Notes: generated from the sequence alone by a model not told the origin. DNA of 64,000 nucleotides from Lewinella sp. IMCC34183 (GCF_003390915.1 NZ_QMEM01000003.1:310001-374000), one strand, 5' to 3'. Counted from the stretch's first letter, positions 8,640 through 17,816 are shown. Program-made: numbers and translations.

Positions 8640-8820
8640 GCGGTCCGGGCTCCAAAACGTAATGCCCCGGCCGTCATCGGGGCGACGGGCGGGGCAAAGT
8701 GTTAAAAAGTGCCTACATTAGCGTCGATAGTTTACTAATGCACTCATTGTACTTGCGGCTCCGTCCTCCGGGGCGGAGCCCAAGCTTTTAGTAAGCCCCC
8801 CAGTCCTTTCTCAGAATGGC

Positions 8821-10776
8821 ATGCGGAGCACCTACCTAATACTACTTTCGCTCCTCTTGTTCGTGGCCCGACCGCTTTTTGGCCAGGCTCCGGCGCGCGA
8901 CCGCGCCGTATCCGCCTTTGACCGGGGCGTACAGCAGTTGCTCGACGGCAGCCCCCGACGCGCCGTCCGCTTCTTTGAAGCCGCCGTAGACCACGACAAC
9001 GATTTTCTCCCCGCCCGCCGCCTGCTGGGGGTGGCTCGCGACCTGGCGGGAGATCCCGCCGGAGCCCTGTCCGCCTACCACGAGGTGCTGCGGCGCGACT
9101 CCAATTACTCCCGCCTGCTCTACTATCAGGTGGGCGACGTCTACCTACGCAACGGAGAGCCCCGCACGGCGCTCGAATGGTTCGAGCGGTTCCGGGCGCT
9201 GCAGGCGCGCGACCGGGGCGATTTCGGCCTGCCCGGCGAGCAGGAAGCGGGTACCGAGGCCTTCGTCCTGGAGCACGAGCTGCGGCAGCGCATCCTGTCC
9301 GCCCAGATCACCAGCGACAGCCTTAATTACGTACACGCCTCGGAACTGGAGCGGCTGGGGCCCGAGATCAACGGGCCGCTCAACGAATACTTCCCCTTCT
9401 TCACCAACGACGGGACGGGGGTCCTCTTCACGCGGCAGTCGGCCGACGGCGACGAGGACCTCATCACCGGGCGGCGGCGGCGCGCGGGTGCAACGTTCAC
9501 TACCTCCCGCTTCGGCACCTTCAATACCCAGCAGCCGGAGGGCATGTGCACCCTGGTCCGTGACGGGGAGACGATCTTTTTTACGCTCTGCCACGAGGTA
9601 GCCTCGGGCGGGAGTTGCGACCTGCACGCCGGCGTGCTCATCGACGGACGCATCGAGCGCATCGCCAAGCTGCCGGACCACCTGAACTCGGCCACCTGGG
9701 ACAGCCAGGCGGCCATCAGCTGCGACGGCCGGCAGCTGCTCTTCGCTAGCACGCGCCCCGGTGGCGTGGGCGGCAGCGACCTCTACGCCTGCCGCCGGCT
9801 ACCCGACGGGGGCTGGTCGGAACCCGTAAACCTGGGCGCGGGCGTTAACTCCCCGGGCGACGAGGAAGCCCCCTTCCTCAGCAACGACGGAGAGACCCTC
9901 TACTTTTCCAGCACGGGTCATGGGGGCCTGGGCGATCAGGATATCTACTTCAGCCGCCGCGATCCCACCTCCGGTCGCTGGACCCCGGCCGTCAACATCG
10001 GCCCGCCCATCAACGGCCCTTCGCGGGAGCTCGGCTTCCACCTTACTCCCGACGGACGCACCGGCTACTTTGCCAGCGACCGGGCCGGCGGGGCGGGCGG
10101 ACTGGATATTTATCGCTTCCGCCTCGGAGCGTCCCTGACGGGGCGGGAAGTAACGTACGTTTCGGGCTACGTCACCGACAGCCTCACCGGAGCCCCCGTG
10201 GCCGACCAGGCCGTACCGCTCGCGAGCGGTGACGTATTCCGCACCAACTACGCCGGCCGGTTCTTTATCTGCGCGCCCCCCGGCCAGGGACTGCCCCTGA
10301 CCGTCGACCGGGCGGGGTACGCCCCCTACCGGCGGACCTTCGACGTGCCCCGGTGGGACAACCGCTCACCCTACCGCATCGACCTGCGGCTCCGGCGCCC
10401 GGCCGGGCCCGCCGCTCCACCGCCACCACCACCCGCCGAAACCACCGTGCGGGAGGAGGAAGTGGTGCTGGACATGCTCTTCGGCTTCGAGCAGGCAACG
10501 CCCCTGCGGGGCGAGCTGGACGATCTGGACCGTTTTCTCGGGGGAATCGACCTAGACCGAATCGCCGCGGTGATCGTGCTAGGCTACACCGACGAAACGG
10601 GGGGAGATGCCTTCAACCGGCACCTGAGTCAACGGCGTGCGGACGCGGTAGCGGAGCTGTTGCGGGCAGCGGGGATACCCGCCGACCGCATTACGACGGA
10701 GGGCCGCGGTGAAACAAAAGCGGCCGCGGATCGTCGGCAAAACCGCAAAGTGAGCATCCACGTACGGCTTCGTTGA
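8821..10776 (+). CDS. TPR-PD40-CRD-OmpA outer-membrane protein, PorE-like
   Basis: 651 residues. A signal peptide (1-22, ending FGQ) is followed by TPR-type helices (about 30-135) and WD40-like PD40 propeller blades (about 170-435, including ISCDGRQLLFASTRPGG and PFLSNDGETLYFSS). A carboxypeptidase-regulatory-like beta domain (about 440-525) and a Pro-rich linker come next, then an OmpA C-terminal peptidoglycan-binding domain (about 550-651, with GYTDETGGDAFNRHLSQRRA). This domain order is that of PorE, a periplasmic part of the type IX secretion/gliding apparatus of Bacteroidota. Many species carry several paralogues, so a T9SS role is only likely, not shown. It probably links the outer membrane to peptidoglycan. 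Confidence 0.88.
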   Translation: MRSTYLILLSLLLFVARPLFGQAPARDRAVSAFDRGVQQLLDGSPRRAVRFFEAAVDHDNDFLPARRLLGVARDLAGDPAGALSAYHEVLRRDSNYSRLLYYQVGDVYLRNGEPRTALEWFERFRALQARDRGDFGLPGEQEAGTEAFVLEHELRQRILSAQITSDSLNYVHASELERLGPEINGPLNEYFPFFTNDGTGVLFTRQSADGDEDLITGRRRRAGATFTTSRFGTFNTQQPEGMCTLVRDGETIFFTLCHEVASGGSCDLHAGVLIDGRIERIAKLPDHLNSATWDSQAAISCDGRQLLFASTRPGGVGGSDLYACRRLPDGGWSEPVNLGAGVNSPGDEEAPFLSNDGETLYFSSTGHGGLGDQDIYFSRRDPTSGRWTPAVNIGPPINGPSRELGFHLTPDGRTGYFASDRAGGAGGLDIYRFRLGASLTGREVTYVSGYVTDSLTGAPVADQAVPLASGDVFRTNYAGRFFICAPPGQGLPLTVDRAGYAPYRRTFDVPRWDNRSPYRIDLRLRRPAGPAAPPPPPPAETTVREEEVVLDMLFGFEQATPLRGELDDLDRFLGGIDLDRIAAVIVLGYTDETGGDAFNRHLSQRRADAVAELLRAAGIPADRITTEGRGETKAAADRRQNRKVSIHVRLR

Positions 10777-10859
10777 GTATGGGCTGCGCAGACCGAACCT
10801 TTACGGGCACGCCGTCCTTATTCACATTCACGTTACTGATCCACTACCACTTTACTACC

Positions 10860-11291
10860 ATGCGTTACCCTACCCTTTTGACCCTTGCCCTGATCCTGTC
10901 CGTCGGACTTTCCGCCCAGGATACCACCGCCACGATGATCCTGCAGGACACCTCCTCCGTTGCACAGGACATTGCCGCCAGCATGCCCCCGAGCTACTGC
11001 GCCGAATCGCCCTCCACCTACGGCAGCGAGCCCGCCGCCGCCCTGCCCAAGTTTGCCACCACCCCGACCCGGGAGTACAAGGTACAAGTGGCTATCTTGC
11101 GGTATACGGACCCCTCCGAATATCCCTTCCACCCTACCCTCGTAGCCCGTTACCGGCCCTGTGAGCAGGTCTGGGTGGTGGAAAGCCGCGACAGCTTCTC
11201 CAAGCGCGAAGACGCGGTGGCCCTGCAGTCGGTACTCGAGGATGCCGGATACACCGGTAGCTACATCACCGACCTGGTAGCCTACCAATAA
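10860..11291 (+). CDS. small exported protein with SPOR-like C-terminal region
   Basis: 143 residues with a clear signal peptide (MRYPTLLTLALILSVGLSAQ). The mature part has a linker rich in Ser, Ala and Pro, then about 70 residues from REYKVQVAILRYTDP to the end. Their pattern (KVQVA start, VESRDSFSKREDAVAL helix, final beta strand) resembles a SPOR/sporulation-related peptidoglycan-binding fold. The match is weak and made by eye. The start at 10860 was chosen because of the signal peptide; upstream in-frame codons give no sensible N-terminus. It lies between the PorE-like gene (83 bp upstream) and the DUF4920 gene (10 bp downstream), suggesting co-transcription with the latter. Confidence 0.7.
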   Translation: MRYPTLLTLALILSVGLSAQDTTATMILQDTSSVAQDIAASMPPSYCAESPSTYGSEPAAALPKFATTPTREYKVQVAILRYTDPSEYPFHPTLVARYRPCEQVWVVESRDSFSKREDAVALQSVLEDAGYTGSYITDLVAYQ

Positions 11292-11301
11292 ACCACCTGC
11301 C

Positions 11302-11790
11302 ATGCGCCTGCTCGCCCTCAGTCTGTTTTCCATCGCTCTTACCGCCTGTGCGGCAGACCCACAGCCGCCGGCGGAAAAGGAACCGGAGGCGAAAACGGAG
11401 TACGGCGCAGTGCTTTCTACGGACATTACCCCCCTCCCCGCCTCCGACCTGCTGGCGACCTACTCCACGGAAGAACTCACCGACACGGTGGCCACCGCGG
11501 TAAGCGGTACCGTGGCCGAGGTCTGCCAGGCCAAAGGATGCTGGATGACCCTGCCGACCGGCGGGGGGGAGTCCATGATGGTAAAATTCAAGGATTACGG
11601 ATTCTTTGTGCCCATGGACCTCGGGGGCAAAGAGGTAATAATGGACGGCATCGCCTACTATGAGGTGGTCCCGGTCGACGAACTGCGCCATTTGGCGGAG
11701 GACGGCGGCCAGTCCGCGGAAGCCGTCGCCGCGATCACTGAACCCCGCCGGGAGCTCCGCTTTCTGGCCGATGGAGTACGCGTGAAATAA
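11302..11790 (+). CDS. DUF4920 domain lipoprotein
   Basis: 162 residues: a lipoprotein signal peptide (LFSIALTAC, Cys about residue 16), a short charged linker, then a DUF4920 domain. The family motif VCQAKGCWM is visible near residues 74-82, followed by MMVKFKDYGFFVPMD. The paired cysteines and their surroundings suggest a metal- or redox-linked role, but the function of the family is not established. It starts 10 bp after the SPOR-like gene, so it is probably in the same transcript. Confidence 0.85.
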   Translation: MRLLALSLFSIALTACAADPQPPAEKEPEAKTEYGAVLSTDITPLPASDLLATYSTEELTDTVATAVSGTVAEVCQAKGCWMTLPTGGGESMMVKFKDYGFFVPMDLGGKEVIMDGIAYYEVVPVDELRHLAEDGGQSAEAVAAITEPRRELRFLADGVRVK

Positions 11791-11980
11791 GTGAGAACAC
11801 GGACTTGGCGGAAAGATGATTGTATTTAGTCATACTCCCGCATTTAGTACGTACCGCAGTAATCGCTCCTTTTACAAGCTATTGATTTACAGTTAGCTAC
11901 GTTTTTGGCACGGCGTTTGATACCTCCTAACCGAGTAATTGTGGCACCCGCCACCACCCAAACAAACAGTAGCTATCAAC

Positions 11981-12484
11981 ATGACTAATCAAGAATTCAC
12001 CCAGGAGATTAACAAGCTTGAAAACTTGCTTTTCTCTTTCGCTCTGCGGCTTACCCGCAATCACCAGGACGCTCAGGACCTGATGCAGGAAACCAGCATG
12101 CGGGCCTACCGCCACCGGGATAAATTTACAATGGGCACCAACTTCAAAAGTTGGGTATCCACCATCATGCGCAATACGTACATCAACCGTTACCGCAAAG
12201 AAAAAAGTCGCAAGCACGTGAACCAACCTATCGAGACCTTCACCTTCGCCCTCGAAAGCACCAGCGCTATCCCTAACCAGGGTGAGCACGACATGCGACT
12301 GAAGGAACTGAACCGCATGATGAGCACCATCGGTGAAATCTATAGCGTACCCTTCCTCATGTTCTACCGGGGCTATGAGTACAAGGAGATCGCCGCCCAC
12401 CTGAATATCCCCATCGGCACCGTCAAAAGCCGAATCTTCCTGGCCCGCCAGAAGATGAAGGGCATGATCGGTAATCGTAACTGA
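11981..12484 (+). CDS. ECF-type RNA polymerase sigma factor, conserved Bacteroidota type
   Basis: 167 residues. Region 2 covers about 10-85 (NHQDAQDLMQETSMRAYRH, TNFKSWVSTIMRNTYINRYR) and region 4 about 110-165 (YEYKEIAAHLNIPIGTVKSR). The protein is unusually well conserved across the phylum as I remember its close relatives, and its codon use is noticeably less GC-rich than its neighbours. No anti-sigma gene follows. Instead there is about 350 nt of AT-rich non-coding DNA and two terminators. The ATG at 11981 is chosen over the 14-residue extension because that would start with a proline-rich run. Confidence 0.92.
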   Translation: MTNQEFTQEINKLENLLFSFALRLTRNHQDAQDLMQETSMRAYRHRDKFTMGTNFKSWVSTIMRNTYINRYRKEKSRKHVNQPIETFTFALESTSAIPNQGEHDMRLKELNRMMSTIGEIYSVPFLMFYRGYEYKEIAAHLNIPIGTVKSRIFLARQKMKGMIGNRN

Positions 12485-12832
12485 TCAATACCCACGACGC
12501 AGCGTCACTTTGAACAGCATTTTACGAGAGAGACATTGTACCATTTGACTTTGAACAACCAAGAAGACTGAACAACCAAGCTTAGCGAACACATTGAAAT
12601 TAGGTTTTGAGAGACGATTTATTGTGTAAGTAGAGTAAGCACCAAACACTGTGAACCAGATTTTTTCCTAAACACATTGAACACACAGGTATTTTTATTC
12701 ACTATGGACGAATTATTATTCGAACATTAGACAACACAAACAGAGTCGGCCGGAGCGAAAGTAACACTTGACAAATCGCGCTTTCCAGATTGACCGGTCG
12801 CTTCTAACACAGTAGTTTTACATTATCCAACC
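12485..12832 (+). other. AT-rich non-coding stretch downstream of the sigma gene (long 3' UTR or candidate small RNA)
   Basis: About 350 bases without a plausible reading frame, clearly richer in A+T than the surrounding genes. It contains short direct repeats: TGAACAACCAAG occurs twice near 12550-12580, and AACACATTGAA occurs twice near 12590 and 12670. The stretch runs straight into a perfect hairpin with a T tail. I see no tmRNA, RNase P RNA or riboswitch signature. It may be a long untranslated tail of the sigma mRNA or a separate RNA. Confidence 0.4.
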
Positions 12833-12858
12833 CGGTGAAATAACCTTTCACCGTTTTT
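12833..12858 (+). terminator. intrinsic terminator, first of two
   Basis: A perfect 8-bp stem CGGTGAAA/TTTCACCG with a 5-base loop (TAACC) is followed immediately by five T. It would end transcripts coming from the sigma gene or from the AT-rich stretch after it. Confidence 0.75.
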
Positions 12859-12868
12859 GACCTCTAGG

Positions 12869-12897
12869 GGGCCGGCCACGTGCCGGCCCTTTTTTTT
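12869..12897 (+). terminator. intrinsic terminator, second of two
   Basis: A perfect 8-bp GC-only stem GGGCCGGC/GCCGGCCC with loop CACGT is followed by eight T. It lies 10 bp after the first terminator and 20 bp before the promoter box of the serine acetyltransferase gene, insulating that gene from upstream transcription. Confidence 0.88.
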
Positions 12898-12916
12898 GGC
12901 CCGCGGCCCGCTGTCT

Positions 12917-12924
12917 TATCTTTG
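12917..12924 (+). promoter_or_regulatory. Bacteroidota -7 promoter box (TATCTTTG) of the serine acetyltransferase gene
   Basis: An exact TAnnTTTG match ends 5 bases before the ATG at 12930 and follows a strong terminator, so it must be close to the true promoter. It predicts a leaderless or near-leaderless transcript. Confidence 0.65.
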
Positions 12925-12929
12925 TCCGT

Positions 12930-13721
12930 ATGGACGAAGCCTTTTTCCAGGAACTCTACCGGGCCCATAACCGCGTCAGGAGACTCCCCTCCCCCCTCCT
13001 TATTGAGGAATGGCTGGACGGCTTGCTCCAGTTTCTCTTTCCCGAACTGAGCCCCCTGCGCTTCGACTCCGAACGCACCTTCCGTCTGCACTACCAGACC
13101 AACGACCTCAAACTGTACACCATCCTCGATGCCCTGAGCGAAGGGCTACCGGACAGTCCCGACCGCATCCGGGCGGCTTTCGAGGCGGCCCTGCCCGATA
13201 TTCGCGAGCGGCTCATGGAAGACGCCCACGCGATCCTGGCGGGCGATCCGGCGGCGATCAGCGTCACGGAAGTGATTACCACCTATCCGGGCTTCTTCAC
13301 CCTGGCGGTGTACCGGCTGGCCCACGCCGTTCACCAGCTGGGTGCCTTTCTCCTCGGCCGCATGCTCTCCGAGATCGCCCATGGCCGCACGGGCATCGAA
13401 ATACACCCGGGCGCGCGCATCGGGCGCCGCTTCTGCATCGATCACGGCACCGGCATCGTGATCGGCGAAACGGTGATCATCGGAGACGACGTGAAGATGT
13501 ACCAGAGCGTTACCCTCGGCGCCCTGAGCGTGAAGAAGGAGATGGCCCGCACCAAGCGCCACCCCACCATCGAGGACCGGGTGGTGATCTACGCCGGTGC
13601 CACCATTCTCGGCGGCGACACCGTCATCGGCGAAGGCAGCATCATCGGCGGCAACACCTGGATCGTCAAAAGCGTACCTCCCGGCAGCCGGATCTACTAC
13701 CGGGAGCCGGAGATCACCTGA
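12930..13721 (+). CDS. serine O-acetyltransferase
   Basis: 263 residues. An alpha-helical N-terminal domain (1-140) is followed by a left-handed beta-helix of hexapeptide repeats (about 155-245, e.g. IGRRFCIDHGTGIVIGETVI). The catalytic residues of CysE-type enzymes appear as H159 and the D171-H172 pair. The enzyme transfers acetyl from acetyl-CoA to L-serine, the first step of cysteine synthesis, in the cytoplasm. The shape is that of the EpsC/CysE type found in Bacteroidota. No O-acetylserine sulfhydrylase gene is nearby. The gene appears to be monocistronic behind its own promoter. Confidence 0.92.
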   Translation: MDEAFFQELYRAHNRVRRLPSPLLIEEWLDGLLQFLFPELSPLRFDSERTFRLHYQTNDLKLYTILDALSEGLPDSPDRIRAAFEAALPDIRERLMEDAHAILAGDPAAISVTEVITTYPGFFTLAVYRLAHAVHQLGAFLLGRMLSEIAHGRTGIEIHPGARIGRRFCIDHGTGIVIGETVIIGDDVKMYQSVTLGALSVKKEMARTKRHPTIEDRVVIYAGATILGGDTVIGEGSIIGGNTWIVKSVPPGSRIYYREPEIT

Positions 13722-13812
13722 GCCGGCGACTAAACCGTTATTAATCATTACCTTCGCGACCTCAATAATCGCGTAGGCCGGAGACCGTTGGCTTGCGCCC
13801 AGACAAGTCATA

Positions 13813-15237
13813 ATGGATACTACCCCCGTTCCCGCCTCTGAAGAAGAAGTGGTATACTTTGACGAGCTCGATCTCGTCGACGAATTGCTCGACGCCCTGG
13901 ACGACATGGGCTTCGATAAGTGCACTCCCATCCAGGCCAAGGCGATACCCCCCTCCCTCGAGGGCCGGGACGTTCTCGCCGTCGCCCAGACCGGCACCGG
14001 CAAGACCGCTGCCTTCCTCCTCCCCATCCTCGACAAGCTCACCCGCGAACCGGTCACCAAGGTCAATACCATCATCCTGGAGCCCACCCGCGAACTGGCC
14101 CAGCAGGTGGATCGGCAGCTGGAAGGGTTCAGCTTCTACACCCCCGCTTCCTCCATCGCTATCTACGGCGGCCGCGATGGCCACAGCATGGAGCGGGAGA
14201 AGAACGCCCTGAAGACCGGTGCGCCCCTCGTGGTAGCCACCCCCGGTCGCCTTATCGCCCACCTCGACCTCGGATACGCCGACCTGAGCGGCGTGCGCCA
14301 CCTCGTGCTCGACGAGGCCGACCGGATGCTCGACATGGGCTTCGTGAACGACATGATCAAGATCATCGACCTGTTGCCCAAGGACAAGCTGCAGATCCTG
14401 TTCTACTCGGCGACCATGCCGGGCAAGATCCGCAAGTTCTCCAAGGAGATCCTCAAGAACCCGGTCGAGATCAGTATCGCCATTTCGAAACCCGCCGAAA
14501 AGATCGATCAGAAAGCCTTCGACGTGGCCGACTGGGCCAAGATCAGCCTGATCGAGCACATCCTCAAGGACAAGAAAGACCTGGAGCGCATCCTCATCTT
14601 CTGCGGTCGCAAAAAGACGGTCCGTGACCTGACGCGTCGCCTGCAGCGCAAGGGACATAAGGCGGAGAGCGTGTCGTCCGACTTGGAGCAGCAGGAGCGG
14701 GAAGACCGGCTGTCGGACTTCCGCTCCGGCAAATTGCCCATCGTTATCGCCACCGACGTCCTGAGCCGCGGCATTCACATCGACGGTATCGACTTGGTTA
14801 TCAATTTCGACGTACCCGGTGATGCCGAGGACTACGTACACCGCATCGGACGTACGGCCCGTGCCTCCGCCGAGGGGGAAGCCATCACCCTGGTCAGCAA
14901 AGAAGACCGGCAACGCTTCAAGCGCATCGAGGAACTGGTGGAAATGAAGGTCCGTCGCATTCCGCTGCCCGACGAACTGGCTGACGCCCTGCCCGGACAG
15001 GGAGGGGGCGACGACGATCGCGGCGGACGCGGACGCGGACGTGGCGGTAAAAAAGGTGGCGGCGGCGGCCGGGGCCGTGGACGCAGTGGTGGCGGCGGCG
15101 GACGCCGCAACAGCAATCGCGACCGCAAGGGGGGAACGGGCGATGGCAACACCCCTTCCGCCGACGGCGGCGAGAGCAAGTCTGGCGGCACCTCCAAGCG
15201 CAAGTTCGGGCGGCGGCGGCCGCCGCGCAAGGACTAG
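13813..15237 (+). CDS. DEAD-box RNA helicase with RGG-type tail
   Basis: 474 residues with the full DEAD-box set: Q motif (GFDKCTPIQAKAI), Walker A AQTGTGKT (58-65), PTRELA, DEAD (167-170), SAT (FYSATMPG) and HRIGRTARA. The last 80 residues are Gly/Arg/Ser-rich with many RG/GGR repeats, a low-complexity tail expected to bind RNA and typical of RhlE/DeaD-like helicases. It probably unwinds structured RNA in ribosome assembly or decay. A TACCTTCG element at 13749-13756 is a plausible promoter box. No partner gene is evident. Confidence 0.92.
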   Translation: MDTTPVPASEEEVVYFDELDLVDELLDALDDMGFDKCTPIQAKAIPPSLEGRDVLAVAQTGTGKTAAFLLPILDKLTREPVTKVNTIILEPTRELAQQVDRQLEGFSFYTPASSIAIYGGRDGHSMEREKNALKTGAPLVVATPGRLIAHLDLGYADLSGVRHLVLDEADRMLDMGFVNDMIKIIDLLPKDKLQILFYSATMPGKIRKFSKEILKNPVEISIAISKPAEKIDQKAFDVADWAKISLIEHILKDKKDLERILIFCGRKKTVRDLTRRLQRKGHKAESVSSDLEQQEREDRLSDFRSGKLPIVIATDVLSRGIHIDGIDLVINFDVPGDAEDYVHRIGRTARASAEGEAITLVSKEDRQRFKRIEELVEMKVRRIPLPDELADALPGQGGGDDDRGGRGRGRGGKKGGGGGRGRGRSGGGGGRRNSNRDRKGGTGDGNTPSADGGESKSGGTSKRKFGRRRPPRKD

Positions 15238-15249
15238 CGCCTACAGCGT

Positions 15250-16188
15250 TCAGACCACCTTACGGTACCCGGCGCTAGCCATGGGGCCACCGATACTCAT
15301 TCCACCGTCCACGTCGTAGCTTACGCCGTTGATGAAGGCCGTATCGTCCCCGGCGAGATACCGGATCATACTGGCGATCTCGGCGGGGTGCCCGGGACGC
15401 TTGGAGGGAATGTGGGGGCGGTCCATGTCCAGGGCATCCTCGGGGTGCGCATCGTTCATCGGCGTAGTGATCTCGCCCGGGCGTACACCATTGACCGTTA
15501 CATTGGTGCCGGCCAGCGCGAAGGCGGCGCACTTGATGAATCCGCCCAGGGCATGCTTCGTCATGGTGTAGACCGTATCGACCGGACTGGCGATGTGCTC
15601 GTGTACGCTCGTGACCACGATCAGCCGGCCCGGCGTGCTGCGGGGGGAGGTTACCTTTCCGGTCAGCACCTTGCGCGCCATCGCGGCGATCTCCTCGAAC
15701 TTGCTTTCCTCGTTCTCGGCGTCAAGTCCCAGCATATAGCGGACACCCCGCTGCATGGCGAGCACCGCGCCGAAGGTGTTGATGCGGAACAGCTTTTCCA
15801 GGTCACCGAGCTCGAGCTCAGGAAAAACCTTCATATCCATCTCGCCGGCATTGCTGACGAAAATATCCAGGCTGCCTAGCTCCCGTACCATTGCATCGAC
15901 CGCCGGGGCGGCGGTGGCGGGGTTTTCGAGGTCCATGTGCTGGATAAAGGCGCGTCGCCCGAGCCGGCGGATGGCCTCCGCGGTAAGTTCAGCATCCTCG
16001 CGATGGTGTGCGTAGGTCAGGGCGATATCGCAGCCGTCCTTGGCCAGCAGCAGGGCCGTATAGCGACCGATACCGGTATCTCCGCCGGTGATGATCACGT
16101 TGCGGATGCGTCCGGCGGGTACGTCCCGCGCGCCCGGCGGGGTAAGGGTTTCGAGTAGTTCGTCTACGGTGGTTACTTCGCTCTTCAT
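15250..16188 (-). CDS. SDR-family oxidoreductase
   Basis: 312 residues, a short-chain dehydrogenase/reductase with the NAD(P)-binding TGGDTGIG (34-41), NAG (113-115), catalytic S194 and the YTMTK motif (Y207, K211). The C-terminus ends with the FINGVSYDVDGGMS signature of classical SDRs. A 26-residue N-terminal extension precedes the Rossmann fold, and an insertion near residues 155-185 lengthens it beyond the usual 250. The substrate cannot be told from sequence. It converges with the helicase (12 bp) and lies downstream of the SGNH esterase on the same strand. Confidence 0.88.
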   Translation of the reverse strand: MKSEVTTVDELLETLTPPGARDVPAGRIRNVIITGGDTGIGRYTALLLAKDGCDIALTYAHHREDAELTAEAIRRLGRRAFIQHMDLENPATAAPAVDAMVRELGSLDIFVSNAGEMDMKVFPELELGDLEKLFRINTFGAVLAMQRGVRYMLGLDAENEESKFEEIAAMARKVLTGKVTSPRSTPGRLIVVTSVHEHIASPVDTVYTMTKHALGGFIKCAAFALAGTNVTVNGVRPGEITTPMNDAHPEDALDMDRPHIPSKRPGHPAEIASMIRYLAGDDTAFINGVSYDVDGGMSIGGPMASAGYRKVV

Positions 16189-16240
16189 GGGTAGGGTTTC
16201 CCCTAGATGTGGCGCACCGCTGCGCTTGTTCGTAGGCGGA

Positions 16241-17086
16241 CTACCGGACCTCCACCCTTTGCAGGGCTTCGAACACCAGCCTGGCCACCACGCGCGCTCC
16301 TTCCGGCTGGAAGTGGGTATTGTCGCTCTGCCCGTCCGGGTAGGCCGGATACTTGCCGGCCGGCAGGTTCATGAAGTAATTAGCGGTGACGTACTCCCGC
16401 CCCCTTTTGCTGAAGGCATCCATCGTCAGTTGATTCAGGTCGATGAGGGCGGTCCCGGTTTCCTCCGCTACGGCCATGGCGGCGGCGGGGTATTCGCCGT
16501 GGACGTTCTCCAGGCGGCCGGCCTTCCAGGGATAGTTGCGGGCCACCGGCGTCAGGATAACCGGCGTAGCTCCCTTTTCCCGGGACTGGCTGACGTACAG
16601 CCGCAGAAACTCCTGGTAGCCCTCGATGTCCACGTAGCGCTCGGGCTTGCTCTCCGCGGCATCGTTGTGCCCGAACGACATGAGCACCACGTCACCGGGC
16701 TGAAGGGTCTCGTACACTGCGCGCCAGCGGCCCTCCTGGAAGAAAGTACGCGTGCTCCGCCCACCCCGGGCGCGGTCGTCGACGTAGACGCTGTCCGCCT
16801 GAAACACGCCGTCGAAGGCCGAAAGATCGGCACCCGCGAACTGCTCCTGAAATACCTGTCCCCAACCGGTGACCGGATACCGGGTTTCCATATAATCCTC
16901 GCCCGGATCGTAGTTGTCGGCGTAGTCGGCCATGATCGAGTCGCCGATCAGGTACAGCGTAACCACCTTCGGCGGCGGCGCGGCCGGTGCAACGGAGAGC
17001 AGCAAGAGCAAGGCCGGCAGGCAGCTAGCGCGGCGGAAGTACGGCACCCCCGGCAACGTACGGAAGGAGAAAAGATCAGGGAGCAT
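16241..17086 (-). CDS. rhamnogalacturonan acetylesterase-like SGNH hydrolase
   Basis: 281 residues. A hydrophobic signal segment (about 20-36) suggests export. SGNH block I is GDS (48-50, nucleophile S50), block III is GHND (139-142), and the block V dyad is D255-N-T-H258. The spacing and the VTGWGQVFQ stretch match the rhamnogalacturonan acetylesterase subgroup, which removes acetyl groups from pectin or other sugars. No other pectin genes are present, so the real substrate may be different. The N-terminus before the signal is long; a later start cannot be excluded. Confidence 0.82.
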   Translation of the reverse strand: MLPDLFSFRTLPGVPYFRRASCLPALLLLLSVAPAAPPPKVVTLYLIGDSIMADYADNYDPGEDYMETRYPVTGWGQVFQEQFAGADLSAFDGVFQADSVYVDDRARGGRSTRTFFQEGRWRAVYETLQPGDVVLMSFGHNDAAESKPERYVDIEGYQEFLRLYVSQSREKGATPVILTPVARNYPWKAGRLENVHGEYPAAAMAVAEETGTALIDLNQLTMDAFSKRGREYVTANYFMNLPAGKYPAYPDGQSDNTHFQPEGARVVARLVFEALQRVEVR

Positions 17087-17209
17087 GATGACGACGGCTT
17101 ATGGGGCCGGCTACCGGCCGCTGTCCCTAAAGGTAGGAGCGGGTCTGCGCCCGGCAAACGCCGGGTGATCCTTCGCTACGCTAAAGTGAAAAATTGCTCC
17201 CCCCGGGAC

Positions 17210-17656
17210 TCAGCGGCGCACGAATACGCTGCCTACCCCGTCGTAATTATTGTCGTCGATGGTCAATTCACCGGATGCATTGACGCCGATGATTCCGTTC
17301 CCGGCACCGTAGATCGGCCCGACGCCGCTTTCCCCTTCGTCGTCCGCGGGGGAAAAGGTGATGAAGGTGTGGTCCTCGTGATCGTAGATCGATCGCTTAA
17401 GCGAAAGGGCGTAGGTACCCGTTTGCGCGCTGGTATCGTTCCGGAATATTTCGTAGCGGCTGTCGTCGCGCAGCTCCAGGAAAATATTCGCTCCGGTGCT
17501 GGCGGGGGTGACGGCCAGATTCCCGGTGATTCCGCCGTAGGTGCCGGTCCACCGCCACGCTCCAACGATGCCCGACGGGGCGAGCGCGGGATCGGTGTCC
17601 GGCGCGCAGGAGGCAAGGATGAGGAGCAGCAGTAGGGAAGTGTAAAACCTAACCAT
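17210..17656 (-). CDS. small lipoprotein, possibly lipocalin-like
   Basis: 147 residues starting at the ATG at 17656, which opens a strong lipoprotein signal (LLLLLILASC). The mature part is beta-rich. It begins with VGAWRWTGTYGG and later has the pattern RYEIFRNDTSAQTGTYAL, reminiscent of small lipocalin-like domains in Bacteroidota. The family match is tentative. It is 123 bp upstream of the esterase on the same strand and divergent from gcvP. Confidence 0.72.
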   Translation of the reverse strand: MVRFYTSLLLLLILASCAPDTDPALAPSGIVGAWRWTGTYGGITGNLAVTPASTGANIFLELRDDSRYEIFRNDTSAQTGTYALSLKRSIYDHEDHTFITFSPADDEGESGVGPIYGAGNGIIGVNASGELTIDDNNYDGVGSVFVRR

Positions 17657-17808
17657 GATGAAGTGATTTTCGGGTATTGTGATAACAAAGGAGTCACCGG
17701 AAATCCTTCGGGGCTGACGGTAAGACGTGCGAAACACGGTCGGCCGTTGGCGTACCGCAGAATATTATTGTCGGGGTCCGTGTGCAACCAAAGCGGCCGG
17801 CCGATCCT

Positions 17809-17816
17809 TACCTTTG
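17809..17816 (+). promoter_or_regulatory. Bacteroidota -7 promoter box (TACCTTTG) of gcvP
   Basis: An exact TAnnTTTG match 25 bases before the gcvP ATG predicts a 5' leader of roughly 18-20 nt. That is too short for a glycine riboswitch, and none is visible. Confidence 0.6.

Noticed and set aside
6913-8655. Upstream in-frame extension of the DnaJ-type protein to 887 residues
   Set aside because: The added part is Arg/Pro/Gly-rich shadow sequence overlapping the PAP2 and lipoprotein genes; a J-domain protein starts at MAQFIDYYQTLG.
12485-12832. tmRNA or RNase P RNA in the AT-rich stretch
   Set aside because: The conserved ends and core sequences of these RNAs are absent.
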